A DNA stretch of 64,000 nt from Robbsia andropogonis. Its GTDB lineage: Bacteria > Pseudomonadota > Gammaproteobacteria > Burkholderiales > Burkholderiaceae. Numbering within the stretch: the first letter of the stretch is position 1; each line of letters starts with the position of its first letter. Under the pieces are notes generated by a model, which did no database searches, was not told where the DNA came from, and saw only the letters and a program-made list of their open reading frames with translations. This document shows, piece by piece, positions 19,073-28,892 of this stretch. The DNA is taken from assembly GCF_000970345.1 (NCBI RefSeq), contig NZ_LAQU01000013.1, positions 91,257-155,256 of the forward strand, in the 5' to 3' direction. Made by a program: the position numbers and the translations under genes.

Positions 19073-19753
19073 TCAATTAAAGAGTTCGAGGATGCGCCAG
19101 CCGTGAGCGGTCGCATGCGCGCGCAACGTCTCGTCCGGGTTCGTCGCAACGGGGTCGCTGACCTCCAGCAACAGCGGCAGGTCGTTACGCGAATCGCTGT
19201 AGAAAAAGGTCCGCGAAAAATCGCCAAGTGTCTTGCCTTGATCGGCCAGCCAGCTATGCAGTCGTGTGATCTTGCCCTCTCGGAAACTCGGCACGCCGAC
19301 GATCTCGCCGGTGTAACGACCGCGCGGCGCATTGTTTTCGGTCGCCAGATCGATGGCGATGAGGTTATCCACGCCCAGGGCCTGCGCGATCGGCCGGGTG
19401 ACGAATGCGTTGGTGGCCGTGATCACGCAGCACAGGTCTCCCTGCGCCTGGTGCGAATGCACGAGTTCCCGCGCACTGGGTAGTAGCTGTGGACCGATCA
19501 CCTCGGTCATGAAGCGTGCGTGCCAGGCATCCAGTTCATCACGCGAATGCCGCGTCAACGGGGCGAGCGCAACTCGCAGGTACGCGTGAATATCGAGGCA
19601 ACCGTTCTTGTAGTCTTCATAGAATCGCTCGTTGTCCCGTTGGAATTGCACCGGGTCGACCAGCCCGAGCTGAATCATGAAGCGTCCCCACGCATGATCG
19701 CTGTCTGTGGGGATCAAGGTGTGGTCGAGGTCGAATAAGGCGAGTCGGGTCAT
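19073..19753 (-). CDS. HAD-superfamily IB phosphatase (SerB-like)
   Basis: Hydrolase of 226 residues, ATG 19753, with the nucleophile motif LFDLDHTLI at residues 6-14 and motif III region ending FFYSDSRNDLPLLLEVSDP. These place it in the HAD-IB group near SerB and histidinol-phosphatase-like proteins. The substrate cannot be named from sequence. It lies between hda and pcnB, an order I recall from other Burkholderiaceae, and the pcnB start follows its stop by one base. Confidence 0.88.
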   Translation of the reverse strand: MTRLALFDLDHTLIPTDSDHAWGRFMIQLGLVDPVQFQRDNERFYEDYKNGCLDIHAYLRVALAPLTRHSRDELDAWHARFMTEVIGPQLLPSARELVHSHQAQGDLCCVITATNAFVTRPIAQALGVDNLIAIDLATENNAPRGRYTGEIVGVPSFREGKITRLHSWLADQGKTLGDFSRTFFYSDSRNDLPLLLEVSDPVATNPDETLRAHATAHGWRILELFN

Positions 19754-19764
19754 GGAATGTGATT

Positions 19765-20754
19765 CTACTTGATGCGGCCCGTGCGAGTTCGCGCGGAATG
19801 GGGGGAGGGGGGCGGTTTTGGCGTCGGGACCGGCGTGTCGACGGTCGGCGCCAAGATGCCATCGGGTGCATCGGCCAGCATCGCGCGCAGCAGGGGCAGT
19901 GTGATGGCGCGCTTACGTTCCAGTGCGAATTGCCCTAGCGCGTCGAGCAGTCGTTTCAGGCTCGGCATGTCGCGCTGGTAGTGGTGCAGCAGGTGGGGCG
20001 GGACGTCGGGCGCCAATGCAAAGCCGCGGTCGCGGGCGGCAATCTGCAGGGCGGAGATCTTCTCGTCGTCGTTCAGCGGCGCCAGACGGTAGACCAGTCC
20101 CCACCCAAGCCGCGTGCGCAAGTCGTCGCGAATGGTCAGGCCGCGCGGCGGGGCCGCGCCAGTGGCGACAAAGGCGACCTTCGGGTCCGCCTGGATTTCG
20201 TTGAACAGATTGAAGACCGCGATCTGGCGTGCCGGCGGCAGCCGATCGCAGTCGTCGATCGCGTAAAGCAGCACGTGGGAATCAAAGCCGAAGCTCGACA
20301 AGGGGCTTTGCGGGGTCAGCAGTCGTACCCGTTGCCGGGCCGCGCCTGCTGGCGCGTCGGCGGTGTCGATCGCATCGCACAAGGCATGCAGCAGATGACT
20401 GCGGCCGCTGCCGGATTCACCCCAGACGTAAAACACGCGGTCATCGGTGGCGCGGGCAAACCCCGGCCGTTGGAGATCGGGTGTGGCAAACACGCTACGG
20501 CGCAATTGTTGCAAGCGACTGATCAGTTCCGCGTTCGGTCCGGCAATGAAATTGTCGAACGTCGCCGGTGGTGGTGTTCCCAGATCGAGCAGCAACTGGC
20601 GGCTGATGGGAGGCGATGTCCCCGAGGGGGCGATCGCGACGTCGGTCTCGCGAACGCCCGGCGTCGGCTGACGCGTGCCGGCCTGACCGGACGGCAAAGG
20701 GCGCGTCAAGACCCTTCTCCGGTCCGCGTGCGCGGACCTGCATCGGCCGCGCAC
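19765..20754 (-). CDS. hda: DnaA regulatory inactivator Hda
   Basis: AAA+ homologue of DnaA that, with the beta clamp, stimulates hydrolysis of DnaA-bound ATP. Conserved sequence starts at [18 protein letters not shown]; the QLLLDL part is the clamp-binding motif. It continues with a modified Walker A region ([14 protein letters not shown]) and [11 protein letters not shown]. The frame opens at GTG 20754 (329 residues), about 50 residues before the clamp-binding motif; relatives start close to that motif, so the start is uncertain. The carboxy terminus is Pro/Thr-rich. It leads the run that continues to panB. Confidence 0.9.
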   Translation of the reverse strand: MRGRCRSAHADRRRVLTRPLPSGQAGTRQPTPGVRETDVAIAPSGTSPPISRQLLLDLGTPPPATFDNFIAGPNAELISRLQQLRRSVFATPDLQRPGFARATDDRVFYVWGESGSGRSHLLHALCDAIDTADAPAGAARQRVRLLTPQSPLSSFGFDSHVLLYAIDDCDRLPPARQIAVFNLFNEIQADPKVAFVATGAAPPRGLTIRDDLRTRLGWGLVYRLAPLNDDEKISALQIAARDRGFALAPDVPPHLLHHYQRDMPSLKRLLDALGQFALERKRAITLPLLRAMLADAPDGILAPTVDTPVPTPKPPPSPHSARTRTGRIK

Positions 20755-20829
20755 AGGGCGCGGCCGCGGAGGCGGCGGCGAAACGACAGCAAATTCATCG
20801 GGGAATCCATCGGGCGGCAGCCTGCATGG

Positions 20830-20849
20830 GGTAAAATCCGCATTTTACC
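20830..20849. promoter_or_regulatory. Face-to-face -10 dyad between hda and purM
   Basis: GGTAAAAT (20830-20837) and ATTTTACC (20842-20849) form a perfect 8-bp dyad with a 4-base centre. Each arm reads TAAAAT toward its own gene, so the divergent hda and purM promoters may overlap here. It could equally be an operator. Confidence 0.45.
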
Positions 20850-20925
20850 GAACCTGCCGCGAGCAGACGGTGTCCTTTCACGATGCCATGCGATTTTGCA
20901 TGTGCTTTTCTCCCGCTTTTTCGTC

Positions 20926-21990
20926 ATGAATGAACCGAAAGACCTTCCCGTGAACGCTTCCGCCTCTGGTCTGTCCTACCGCGACGCGGGGGTCGACATC
21001 GACGCGGGCGACGCGTTGGTCGATCGTATCAAGCCGTTGGCCAAGCGCACGATGCGCGAAGGCGTCCTGAACGGTATCGGTGGTTTTGGCGCGCTGTTCG
21101 AAATTCCGAAGCGCTACAAGGAGCCGGTACTCGTCTCCGGCACCGATGGCGTGGGCACCAAGCTGCGCCTGGCATTCGAGCTGAACCGTCACGATACCGT
21201 GGGCCAGGATCTCGTCGCGATGAGCGTCAACGATATCCTCGTGCAGGGCGCCGAGCCGCTTTTCTTCCTCGACTATTTTGCCTGCGGCAAGCTGGATGTC
21301 GATACGGCCGCACGCGTGGTCGGTGGCATCGCCACCGGTTGTGAGTTGGCCGGTTGCGCGCTGATCGGCGGGGAAACGGCGGAAATGCCGGGCATGTATC
21401 CCGACGGTGAATACGATCTGGCCGGTTTCGCGGTAGGTGCGGTGGAAAAGAGCAAGATCATCGACGGCCGTGGCATCCAGGCAGGTGACATCGTGCTGGG
21501 TCTTGCATCGAGTGGCATCCACTCGAATGGCTATTCGCTGGTCCGCAAGATCATCGAGCGCGCGCAACCGGATCTGGATGCGGATTTCGATGGCCGCTCA
21601 TTGGCCGACGCGCTGATGGCGCCCACGCGCATCTACGTGAAGCCGGTGCTGAGCCTGCTGCAACAGGTCGATGTCAAGGGGATCGCCCATATCACTGGCG
21701 GCGGCCTGGTCGAGAACATTCCGCGAATTCTGGCGGAAGGCCTGACCGCTGAACTCGATCATCGCGGCTGGCCGCTGCCGCCGCTATTCGGCTGGCTGCA
21801 AAAGCACGGGGGCGTGGCCGATGCGGAAATGCATCGCGTGTTCAACTGTGGGATCGGCCTGGTGATAGTCGTCTCCGCCCAAGACGCGGCGAAAGCCAGC
21901 GCGGCGCTGTCGGCCGCCGGTGAAGTGGTCTGGCAAATCGGCGCGGTGCGTGCGCGTGCCGCGGGCGAGGCTCAGACCGTCGTTATTTAA
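20926..21990 (+). CDS. purM: Phosphoribosylformylglycinamidine cyclo-ligase
   Basis: Makes aminoimidazole ribonucleotide in purine synthesis, using ATP. From ATG 20926 it has 354 residues, the usual length; a GTG 24 bases later is possible. Signatures are [51 protein letters not shown] and [21 protein letters not shown] strong bidirectional terminator follows. Its partners purD, purE and others are not in the window. Confidence 0.98.
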   Translation: MNEPKDLPVNASASGLSYRDAGVDIDAGDALVDRIKPLAKRTMREGVLNGIGGFGALFEIPKRYKEPVLVSGTDGVGTKLRLAFELNRHDTVGQDLVAMSVNDILVQGAEPLFFLDYFACGKLDVDTAARVVGGIATGCELAGCALIGGETAEMPGMYPDGEYDLAGFAVGAVEKSKIIDGRGIQAGDIVLGLASSGIHSNGYSLVRKIIERAQPDLDADFDGRSLADALMAPTRIYVKPVLSLLQQVDVKGIAHITGGGLVENIPRILAEGLTAELDHRGWPLPPLFGWLQKHGGVADAEMHRVFNCGIGLVIVVSAQDAAKASAALSAAGEVVWQIGAVRARAAGEAQTVVI

Positions 21991-22001
21991 GTCGGTCCGG
22001 G

Positions 22002-22051
22002 AAAAAAGGGGCGCGATGAGGTCTGAACTGACCCCATCGCGCCCCTTTTTT
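22002..22051. terminator. Strong bidirectional intrinsic terminator between purM and miaA
   Basis: AAAAAA, then GGGGCGCGATG (22008-22018), a 16-base loop, CATCGCGCCCC (22035-22045) and TTTTTT. The stem is a perfect 11 bp and works for both convergent genes. Confidence 0.9.
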
Positions 22052-22105
22052 ATTGGTTCGCTTCTCGTACCGTCGTCACCCTTGATGAGGGAAAGGCGGG
22101 TGGCA

Positions 22106-23131
22106 TCAATGTTCCGCCGCGGCGACGCGTAGTCGACCCAATGCGTCGATCACGGCATGGCTTGCAACGTCCACGATATCATCGCGGACGCAGTCGATCA
22201 CCGTGCGTTGACCTATCTTTCTGAGCCAGGTCAACTGACGTTTGCACAATTGGCGCGTGGCGAAGATGCCTTTGTCGCGCATAGCCGGCCAGTCGTCTCG
22301 ACCCTCCAGGTAGTCCCACGCCTGTCTATATCCGACGCACCGCATCGAGGCCAGGTCCGGATGCAGATCACCCCGCGCGTGAAGCCGCCGTACTTCGTCA
22401 ATGAAACCGTGTTCCAGCATCGCATCGAAACGCTTTGCGATGCGATCGTGCAGGACGGCGCGATCGGATGGCTCCAGCGAGATCACGGTATAAGCGTTGG
22501 CGGGCGCCGGGGGCGTGGCGCCGCTGCGGCTCGCATCGGCGTTTGCATCCGCTTTTTGCCGGGCGAGCCAGTAGGACATCGTGTGGCCGCTGACCATCAG
22601 GATTTCAAGTGCGCGCTGGATGCGCTGGGCATCGTTGGGAGCAAGGCGTGCCGCGGTGTCTGGATCGTGTTGCGCAAGGCGGCGGTGCATGGCTGGCCAG
22701 CCATCGCGGGCCGCATCGGCGTCGAGTTGCGCGCGAATCGCGGCATCGGCCTGAGGCAACGCGGCAAGTCCTTGCGTCAGCGCATGGAAATACATCATCG
22801 TGCCGCCAACGATCACCGGCTGCGCGCCACGCGCGCGGATTTCGGTGATCAGGCGCAGGGCGTCGTCACGAAATTCGGCGGCCGAATAGGCTTGCCGCGG
22901 ATCGCGGATATCGATCAGCCAATGCGGGATGTCGGCGCGCTCGGCGATACTCGGTTTCGCCGTGCCGATGTCCATGTCCCGAAACACCAGCGCGGAGTCC
23001 AGGCTGATCAATTCGACCGCGCGACCAGATGCGCGCTCATGACGCGCGACGGCCAACGCGGTCGCGGTTTTGCCGGAGGCGGTAGGTCCCAATACGCAGA
23101 CGACCGGGAGGGAGGCCGAGGCTGCCGTCAT
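22106..23131 (-). CDS. miaA: tRNA dimethylallyltransferase
   Basis: Adds a dimethylallyl group to A37 of tRNAs that read codons starting with U. 341 residues, ATG 23131. The P-loop [11 protein letters not shown] is at residues 15-25, with [21 protein letters not shown] and [12 protein letters not shown] downstream. Slightly longer than usual through an Ala/Asp/Ser-rich stretch before [12 protein letters not shown]. The ATG overlaps the mutL stop by 4 bases, so translation is coupled. The mutL-miaA pair is widespread in Proteobacteria. Confidence 0.97.
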   Translation of the reverse strand: MTAASASLPVVCVLGPTASGKTATALAVARHERASGRAVELISLDSALVFRDMDIGTAKPSIAERADIPHWLIDIRDPRQAYSAAEFRDDALRLITEIRARGAQPVIVGGTMMYFHALTQGLAALPQADAAIRAQLDADAARDGWPAMHRRLAQHDPDTAARLAPNDAQRIQRALEILMVSGHTMSYWLARQKADANADASRSGATPPAPANAYTVISLEPSDRAVLHDRIAKRFDAMLEHGFIDEVRRLHARGDLHPDLASMRCVGYRQAWDYLEGRDDWPAMRDKGIFATRQLCKRQLTWLRKIGQRTVIDCVRDDIVDVASHAVIDALGRLRVAAAEH

Positions 23132-25356
23132 TGACCACGCATGAAAAGACGGTCCAGGTCACCGATGGTCAACTGATACCAGGTCGGGCGTCCATGATTG
23201 CACTGGTCGGCGCGTTCGGTTGCTTCCATCGCGCGCAGCAACGCGTTCATCTCGTCGAGCGTCAGGCGACGATTGGCCCGTACCGCGTGATGGCAGGCCA
23301 ACGTGCCGAGCAACGTGTGTTGATGCTCGGTCAGCACGCGCGACCCGCCCCAGGCGTGCAGATCGGCGATCAGCGCCCGGGCGAGTGACGCCAGATCGGC
23401 TTCCTTCAGGAGCGCCGGGACCGATCGGATCGCCAGAGTGGTTGGCGAGATGGGGGCGATATCGAAACCAAGCGCTTCCAGCGTCTCCCGGTTTTCCTCG
23501 ACCGTGCCCACCTCGACCGGATCGGCAGGCATCGATACTGGAATCAGCAAGGGCTGTACGGCAATGCTCCGGTTCGCCAGCGCGGTCTTGAATTGCTCGT
23601 ACAGGATGCGTTCATGCGCCGCGTGCATGTCGACGATCACGAGTCCACGCCCGTTTTGCGCGAGCACATAGATGCCATGCACCTGTCCGAGCGCGAAACC
23701 GAGCGGATGGGCATCGTCATCGTCCCAGTCGCTGGCGTCACCGCCCACTCCGGCCAGTCCCGGACCCGTGTAAAGGGGCGACCCGGCTTGCGCCTCTGTG
23801 TCGGTTCGCGCGGTCGCCGAGCCTGCCTGGTAGGATGCCCCCGCCTCTCCTGCGAACAGCGGCGACGCCGGACGCCATCGAGGATCGTCGCCGTGTCCGC
23901 TGATGCCTTCCGCGCTGGCGCCGGTACGCGCGTCACCCGTGCCGTCGGCACCCTCGGTATCGTCGCGTCGGCCGAACAAGGCGCCGTAGTACGAAGCGGT
24001 CGCACCGGCGTCCGGCGTGCCGAAACCGCCTCGGACACCACCGGCGCCGCCGCCGTAATACTGGCCCGTGCCACCGCCTTCGGCGCCAAGGCGGCCGATC
24101 GGCAACGACGCTTGCCGGGTCGGTTGGAGCGGCGCGGATGACCGCCACGCCGGCATCGTCTGCGCGACATTACTGGCGTCGCCGCTGGTGGTCGCGTCGT
24201 CTCCCTTTGCCGCAAGGCCATCGGGGCCGATGACCGCGGCATGGCCACCGTGCGTCGTGTCGGGCGATTGTCCCGCGTGACGCGCCAACGCTCTCTGTAC
24301 CGAATGAAAGACGAACTGGTGAATCGATCGCGAGTCGCGGAATCGTACCTCTATCTTCGACGGATGCACGTTCACATCGACGGCTTCGGGTGGCAGATCC
24401 AGGAACAGGCAGTACGCGGGAAAGCGATCACCGTGCAGCACGTCCTCGTACGCCGCGCGCACCGCATGGTTGAGCAGGCGGTCGCGGACAAAGCGGCCGT
24501 TGACGAAGAAATACTGTTGATCGGCACGCGTACGGCTGGTCGTGGGCAGGCCGGCGCACCCATAGACGGCGATCGGCCCGGCTACCTCGTCCACCGGCAG
24601 GAATGCGCGACTGAACGCCTCGCCCATCACCGCGCCGACACGCTGCACCGGTTCGGCGGCATTCCAATGCTCGACGGCGCGACCGTTGTGCAGTACCGAG
24701 ATGGCGACGTCCGGCCGTGACAACGCCGCGCGGCGGACCATTTCCAGGCAATGCCCGAATTCCGTTTGCTCGCTTTTCAAGAACTTGCGGCGCGCGGGTG
24801 TATTGAAGTACAACTCGCGGACGTCGATGACGGTGCCCTGGCCACCTGCCGAAGGCGCGATCACGCCGGTATCGGCATCAATCCGCGTGGCGTGCGGGGC
24901 GGCGGCGGTCCGACTGGCGATGCTTACCTGCGCGACTGACGCGATGGACGCCAGCGCTTCGCCGCGGAACCCGAGCGTGGCGACGGATTCCAGCTCCGAC
25001 AACGATCGGATTTTGCTCGTGGCGTGTCGCATCAGCGCGAGCGGCAGTTCGTCGGCGGCAATACCGCCGCCATCGTCGGTGATGCTGATGCGTTTGACGC
25101 CGCCGCCTTCCAGCACCACGCGCAGCGACGTAGCGCCGGCGTCGAGCGCATTTTCCAGCAGTTCCTTGACGACCGACGCCGGCCGCTCGACGACTTCGCC
25201 CGCGGCAATCTGACTGATGAGCTGATCTGGCAAGGCACAGATCGGACGGGCGGCTTGCCGCCCACGCCGGGGGCCGGGCGCCGTTTCGGCAACAGGCAGC
25301 GGTGCGCCGACGCCAAGGGAGTCGGCATCGAGATCGGGGGTGTGGGCTTGATTCAA
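23128..25356 (-). CDS. mutL: DNA mismatch repair protein MutL (endonuclease type)
   Basis: Couples MutS mismatch recognition to strand removal. 742 residues. The GHKL ATPase domain (about residues 40-370) shows [20 protein letters not shown] (catalytic Glu), [11 protein letters not shown] and DDGGGI. A long Gly/Ala/Asp-rich linker runs from about 380 to 540. The carboxy-terminal domain has [12 protein letters not shown], which fits the endonuclease motif DQHA(X)2E(X)4E, and [12 protein letters not shown], the matching metal-site block. So this MutL probably nicks DNA itself, as expected where MutH is absent. Its start is 212 bases from dedA on the other strand. Confidence 0.96.
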   Translation of the reverse strand: MNQAHTPDLDADSLGVGAPLPVAETAPGPRRGRQAARPICALPDQLISQIAAGEVVERPASVVKELLENALDAGATSLRVVLEGGGVKRISITDDGGGIAADELPLALMRHATSKIRSLSELESVATLGFRGEALASIASVAQVSIASRTAAAPHATRIDADTGVIAPSAGGQGTVIDVRELYFNTPARRKFLKSEQTEFGHCLEMVRRAALSRPDVAISVLHNGRAVEHWNAAEPVQRVGAVMGEAFSRAFLPVDEVAGPIAVYGCAGLPTTSRTRADQQYFFVNGRFVRDRLLNHAVRAAYEDVLHGDRFPAYCLFLDLPPEAVDVNVHPSKIEVRFRDSRSIHQFVFHSVQRALARHAGQSPDTTHGGHAAVIGPDGLAAKGDDATTSGDASNVAQTMPAWRSSAPLQPTRQASLPIGRLGAEGGGTGQYYGGGAGGVRGGFGTPDAGATASYYGALFGRRDDTEGADGTGDARTGASAEGISGHGDDPRWRPASPLFAGEAGASYQAGSATARTDTEAQAGSPLYTGPGLAGVGGDASDWDDDDAHPLGFALGQVHGIYVLAQNGRGLVIVDMHAAHERILYEQFKTALANRSIAVQPLLIPVSMPADPVEVGTVEENRETLEALGFDIAPISPTTLAIRSVPALLKEADLASLARALIADLHAWGGSRVLTEHQHTLLGTLACHHAVRANRRLTLDEMNALLRAMEATERADQCNHGRPTWYQLTIGDLDRLFMRGQ

Positions 25357-25568
25357 GGTTAACGCGGTGTTAACGAACGATGCGGAAAACGAGGCAGGAT
25401 CAGGTCCGCGCGGCGCGATGGCTGTGTGGCCGATAGCGCATCGGACTTTGACGAATTATAGCGACAATACCGGACGTCACCGGCGAATCCATCGGCGTGC
25501 AGGGTGATTCCGGTATGATGTTCTGCGCCAAGATGGCGTCAACCGACCCAACCACAAGGAAAGACGAT

Positions 25569-26246
25569 TTGGATACCGTTCTGCAATTCGCCGGCATGAT
25601 TCTTCATATCGACAAATTCCTGGGGCCTTTCATCGCGAACTACGGCGCCTGGGTCTATGCAGTCTTGTTCCTGATCGTATTCTGCGAAACGGGCCTGGTC
25701 GTTTTTCCCTTTCTCCCCGGTGATTCGCTGCTGTTTATCGGGGGGGCGTTCGCGGCCAGTGGTGCGATGTCATTGGGCACCCTGCTGGTGTTGCTGGTTG
25801 TTGCGGCGGTACTCGGCAATACCGTCAACTATATGATCGGCAGCGCGATTGGACCGAAGGTGTACGAGTCGAATTGGCGGTTCCTGGACCGTACGGCGTT
25901 GCAACGGACGCATGGCTTCTACGAACGCCACGGCGGCAAGACCCTGGTGCTGGCCCGCTTCGTACCCGTCGTGCGGACGTTTGCGCCGTTCGTCGCCGGT
26001 GTGTCGGGAATGAGCGTGGCGCGATTCCAGTTGTTCAATATCCTGGGCGCGCTGTTCTGGGTGGTGTTGCTGGTGGTGTGCGGTTATTTCTTCGGTAACC
26101 TGCCGTTCATCCGTCAGTATCTGAACGTGATCGCATTGGTGGGTGTCTGCGCGGCCGTCGTGCCGGTTGCGTTGGGTGGCCTGTACAAGATGCTGCGTCA
26201 AAAGCGTGGAACGCCTTGCGCGACCGACTCGTCGCGCAAGGCGTAA
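25569..26246 (+). CDS. DedA-family inner-membrane protein
   Basis: Multi-pass membrane protein of the DedA/SNARE-associated (VTT) family; members help maintain membrane potential and are linked to lipid carrier recycling. I choose TTG 25569, preceded by AAGGAAAG, giving 225 residues that match the family start DTVLQFAGMILHIDK. Hydrophobic segments lie near residues 20-45, 52-80, 140-165 and 175-205. The signature GDSLLFIGG and the basic loop ARFVPVVRTFAPFVAG, with conserved Arg and Pro, are typical. The frame is open to ATGs upstream. Confidence 0.92.
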   Translation: MDTVLQFAGMILHIDKFLGPFIANYGAWVYAVLFLIVFCETGLVVFPFLPGDSLLFIGGAFAASGAMSLGTLLVLLVVAAVLGNTVNYMIGSAIGPKVYESNWRFLDRTALQRTHGFYERHGGKTLVLARFVPVVRTFAPFVAGVSGMSVARFQLFNILGALFWVVLLVVCGYFFGNLPFIRQYLNVIALVGVCAAVVPVALGGLYKMLRQKRGTPCATDSSRKA

Positions 26247-26277
26247 GCCTTGATTCGACGCATGACTGCGCGGCGGC

Positions 26278-27810
26278 TTATACCACGGTGTTCTTCGCCA
26301 ACGGCGGGTGCGCCGCCAGGTATTTCTTGATGCCGCGCAGAATGGCCGAGGCCATCTCATCGCGATAGCCATCGGTCTTAAGCTTGGCTTCCTCATCCGG
26401 ATTGCTGATGAAGGCGGTCTCCACCAGCACCGACGGGATATCCGGTGACTTCAACACGGCGAAGCCGGCTTGTTCGACATTGCGGCTATGGAGTTTGTTG
26501 ATCCCGCCAATCTCATTGAGCACGTAATCGCCGTATTTCAGACTGTCGCGGATTTGCGCCGTCGTCGACATGTCGAGCAAGGCACGCGTCAGCGCGACGT
26601 CCTTGGTACCTGCCGGTACGCCGCCAATCTCGTCGGACGCGTTTTCCCGATTGGCCATCCACCGCGCCGCGGCACTGCTGGCCCCATGTTCCGATAAGGC
26701 GAACACCGAGGAGCCGTTTGCGGCCGGTGTCGTAAAGGCATCGGCATGGATCGAGACGAAAAGATCCGCGCCGACGCGTCGGGCTTTTTGCGTGCGCACG
26801 TAAAGCGGTACGAAGAAATCGGCGTCGCGCGTCATCATCGAGCGCATGTTGGGCTCGTTATCGATCTTTTGCCGCAGTTTGTGCGCGATGTCGAGTACCA
26901 CCGTTTTCTCATGCATGCCGGTCTGGCCGGTCGCGCCCGGGTCCTCGCCGCCATGACCCGGATCGATGGCAATCGTCAGCAGTCGTAGCGTCCTGGGTCC
27001 CGCCTTGGCCGGCCCCTTGAAACCGTAATTGTCGCGTTGCGCCAGTTCGGTCGGCGGTGCCGACTTCGGCAACGCGGCCTTGCCGCCACGCGATGTGATC
27101 GTGGGATCTGCCCCATCCGGCGAAAGCGGTTTCGCGTTGGCGAACGTCGAGGCCGATGGCGCAGTGGGTGGCGCGTCCGGCCGGGCCTGGTCCGCGTACT
27201 GGCGGAAGAACGCCTCGGTGTCGTCGTTCTGCGGCGATGACGGTCCTGATAGCGGGGCGCGGGGCGGATTGTTCCGCTGCGCCAATGCCTGCTCTTTCCC
27301 CTGCGTTTGTTTCAATAACGCCATCAACGGGTCGGGTGGCACGGCGGGATACAAATCCAGCACGAGCCGGTTCCGATAATTTCCCACCGGTGCCAACGTG
27401 AACGATTGCGGTTTCACCGCCCCTTTCAAATCGAATACCAGGCGCACGACGCGCGGTTGGTATTGGCCGACGCGGACATTCTGAATCTGCGGATCATTGG
27501 GCTGGATCTTCGCGACGAGGTCGCGCAGCGGTCGATCCAGATCGAGCCCCTGGAGGTCGACGACGAGCCGATCCGGGCTGGCGAGAATCTGCTGTTGAAA
27601 CTCGAGCTTCTGGTCCGATTCGATCGTGACACGGGTGTAGTCCTGCGCAGGCCAGACGCGGACGGCCAGCACGGACGACGCATGCGCGAGACGCGGCACG
27701 GCAAGTCCGAGCATGGCGGTGGAAGCGCCTGCTTGCAGGACCTTGCGGCGACTCCAGCCACTGGCAGCGCCGGCGGCGGACTCGATCGATCGGAAAGGCT
27801 TGATCAGCAT
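26278..27810 (-). CDS. amiC: N-acetylmuramoyl-L-alanine amidase AmiC (Tat-exported)
   Basis: Periplasmic zinc amidase that splits septal peptidoglycan during cell separation. 510 residues, ATG 27810. A twin-arginine signal is visible: SRRKVLQAG at residues 20-28, a hydrophobic stretch and a probable cut after LAHA. The AMIN domain follows (about 48-150, VRVWPAQDYTRVTIESD), then a Pro/Ala-rich linker (about 165-270), then Amidase_3 with AIDPGHGGEDPGA, SIHADAF and LVETAFISNPDEE carrying the zinc and catalytic residues. It follows tsaE after 229 bases. Confidence 0.96.
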   Translation of the reverse strand: MLIKPFRSIESAAGAASGWSRRKVLQAGASTAMLGLAVPRLAHASSVLAVRVWPAQDYTRVTIESDQKLEFQQQILASPDRLVVDLQGLDLDRPLRDLVAKIQPNDPQIQNVRVGQYQPRVVRLVFDLKGAVKPQSFTLAPVGNYRNRLVLDLYPAVPPDPLMALLKQTQGKEQALAQRNNPPRAPLSGPSSPQNDDTEAFFRQYADQARPDAPPTAPSASTFANAKPLSPDGADPTITSRGGKAALPKSAPPTELAQRDNYGFKGPAKAGPRTLRLLTIAIDPGHGGEDPGATGQTGMHEKTVVLDIAHKLRQKIDNEPNMRSMMTRDADFFVPLYVRTQKARRVGADLFVSIHADAFTTPAANGSSVFALSEHGASSAAARWMANRENASDEIGGVPAGTKDVALTRALLDMSTTAQIRDSLKYGDYVLNEIGGINKLHSRNVEQAGFAVLKSPDIPSVLVETAFISNPDEEAKLKTDGYRDEMASAILRGIKKYLAAHPPLAKNTVV

Positions 27811-28039
27811 TTGGAGAAGAATCTGAAGAAAAACGCGCTAGTATCTGTTTTGTAAGAAAACTTTATTGCGCTTGTTGCGGTTATCTTGCCAGAATCCAGC
27901 GAGAATGTGCGGATTGCGTGTTGCCCGTTCAGCCTGTCTGTGTAACGAAAAGTGACGTTTGGGCCGCGACTGATGCGATGTGAAGTTGGACGGGGGGTTG
28001 AGATGCGGGCAATCTGGCGTGGAAACATGGCGGGCGGGA

Positions 28040-28771
28040 TCAACCCTTCGCGACGATAGACAGGCAGGCCGCTCCGAGCGGGCTCGTGGCCTGTGCATCA
28101 AGCGTCCGCGGTGAACCGTGATCCAACGGCGAGGCGTTGATCTCGCTTCTGTCATCGCTTATCGGGTCCGCATCGCAAGCGGCGGTATCCGGCGCAGCGG
28201 CCGGGTCGGTCTCGACGCGCAATGTCAGGATCAGGTCCGGAGTTGGCAGGACGCCCGCCGCCTGAGACGGCCATTCGATCAGGTTCAACGCACGGGCAGC
28301 CAGGTAATCATCGAAACCGGCTTCACGCCATTCGTCGGGATCGGCAAAACGGTAGAGGTCGAAGTGGTGGATATGCAACGTGTGCGGAACGGGTGTCGCG
28401 CGTGGCACGGCATACGGTTCGACCAGCGTATAAGTGGGGCTGCGCACCCGGCCGGTGTGGCCCAGCGCCCTTAGCACGCCGCGGACGAAGGCGGTCTTGC
28501 CCGCGCCGAGGTCTCCTACGAGATGCACCTGTAAGCCTGTCTCGGGCTGCAGCCCGCTGAACGCTGCCGATGCGTCGCCCGCGCTGCCCGGTGCATCATC
28601 GGTGATCGACATGCTCGGGGTGGGGCTGTCGTGCGGGGCATCGGTATCCGCCAGACCTGAGGCGGTAGTCGGAAGAGGGGACAAGGCGGTGGCGAAGACG
28701 GATGCGAAACGCGCGGCCAGCGCCGCCGTGGCGGCTTCATCGGACAAGACGAACCGGTGCGTGGATGACAT
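28040..28771 (-). CDS. tsaE: tRNA threonylcarbamoyladenosine biosynthesis ATPase TsaE
   Basis: ATPase of the TsaB-TsaD-TsaE complex that makes t6A37 in tRNA. I use ATG 28771 (243 residues); the frame continues to an ATG at 28882, which would leave only 8 bases to queG. Walker A GDLGAGKT is at residues 86-93, followed by [11 protein letters not shown] and [13 protein letters not shown]. Family members are about 150-190 residues. Extra sequence lies at residues 30-78 (Pro/Thr/Asp/Ala-rich, before the P-loop) and 188-236, before the last strand LSIVAKG. amiC lies downstream, the usual order in this group. Confidence 0.93.
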   Translation of the reverse strand: MSSTHRFVLSDEAATAALAARFASVFATALSPLPTTASGLADTDAPHDSPTPSMSITDDAPGSAGDASAAFSGLQPETGLQVHLVGDLGAGKTAFVRGVLRALGHTGRVRSPTYTLVEPYAVPRATPVPHTLHIHHFDLYRFADPDEWREAGFDDYLAARALNLIEWPSQAAGVLPTPDLILTLRVETDPAAAPDTAACDADPISDDRSEINASPLDHGSPRTLDAQATSPLGAACLSIVAKG

Positions 28772-28886
28772 GCCGGTGCGATCCGCTGGACCGGCGCTGG
28801 TCGCGGCACTATTCACCGGGTCGTCGGCCGCATTGGCGGGAAGGTGGGGTTTCGGATCTGGCACGGTGGGACGAGCGGGCATTGCG

Positions 28887-28892
28887 TAAAAT
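28887..28892 (+). promoter_or_regulatory. -10-like hexamer TAAAAT overlapping the queG start region
   Basis: TAAAAT overlaps the first candidate ATG (28891) and sits 7 bases before the in-frame ATG at 28900. If it is the promoter, queG would start at 28900 or 28909 from a leaderless message. No Shine-Dalgarno is visible for any of these starts. Confidence 0.3.

Noticed and set aside
17518..19080. 520-residue frame antisense to pcnB
   Set aside because: Mirror of a GC-rich gene; the composition is Arg/Val/His-rich with no family signature.
27804..28043. 79-residue frame between tsaE and amiC
   Set aside because: Starts within the tsaE stop and extends into the amiC start; no Shine-Dalgarno and no similarity.
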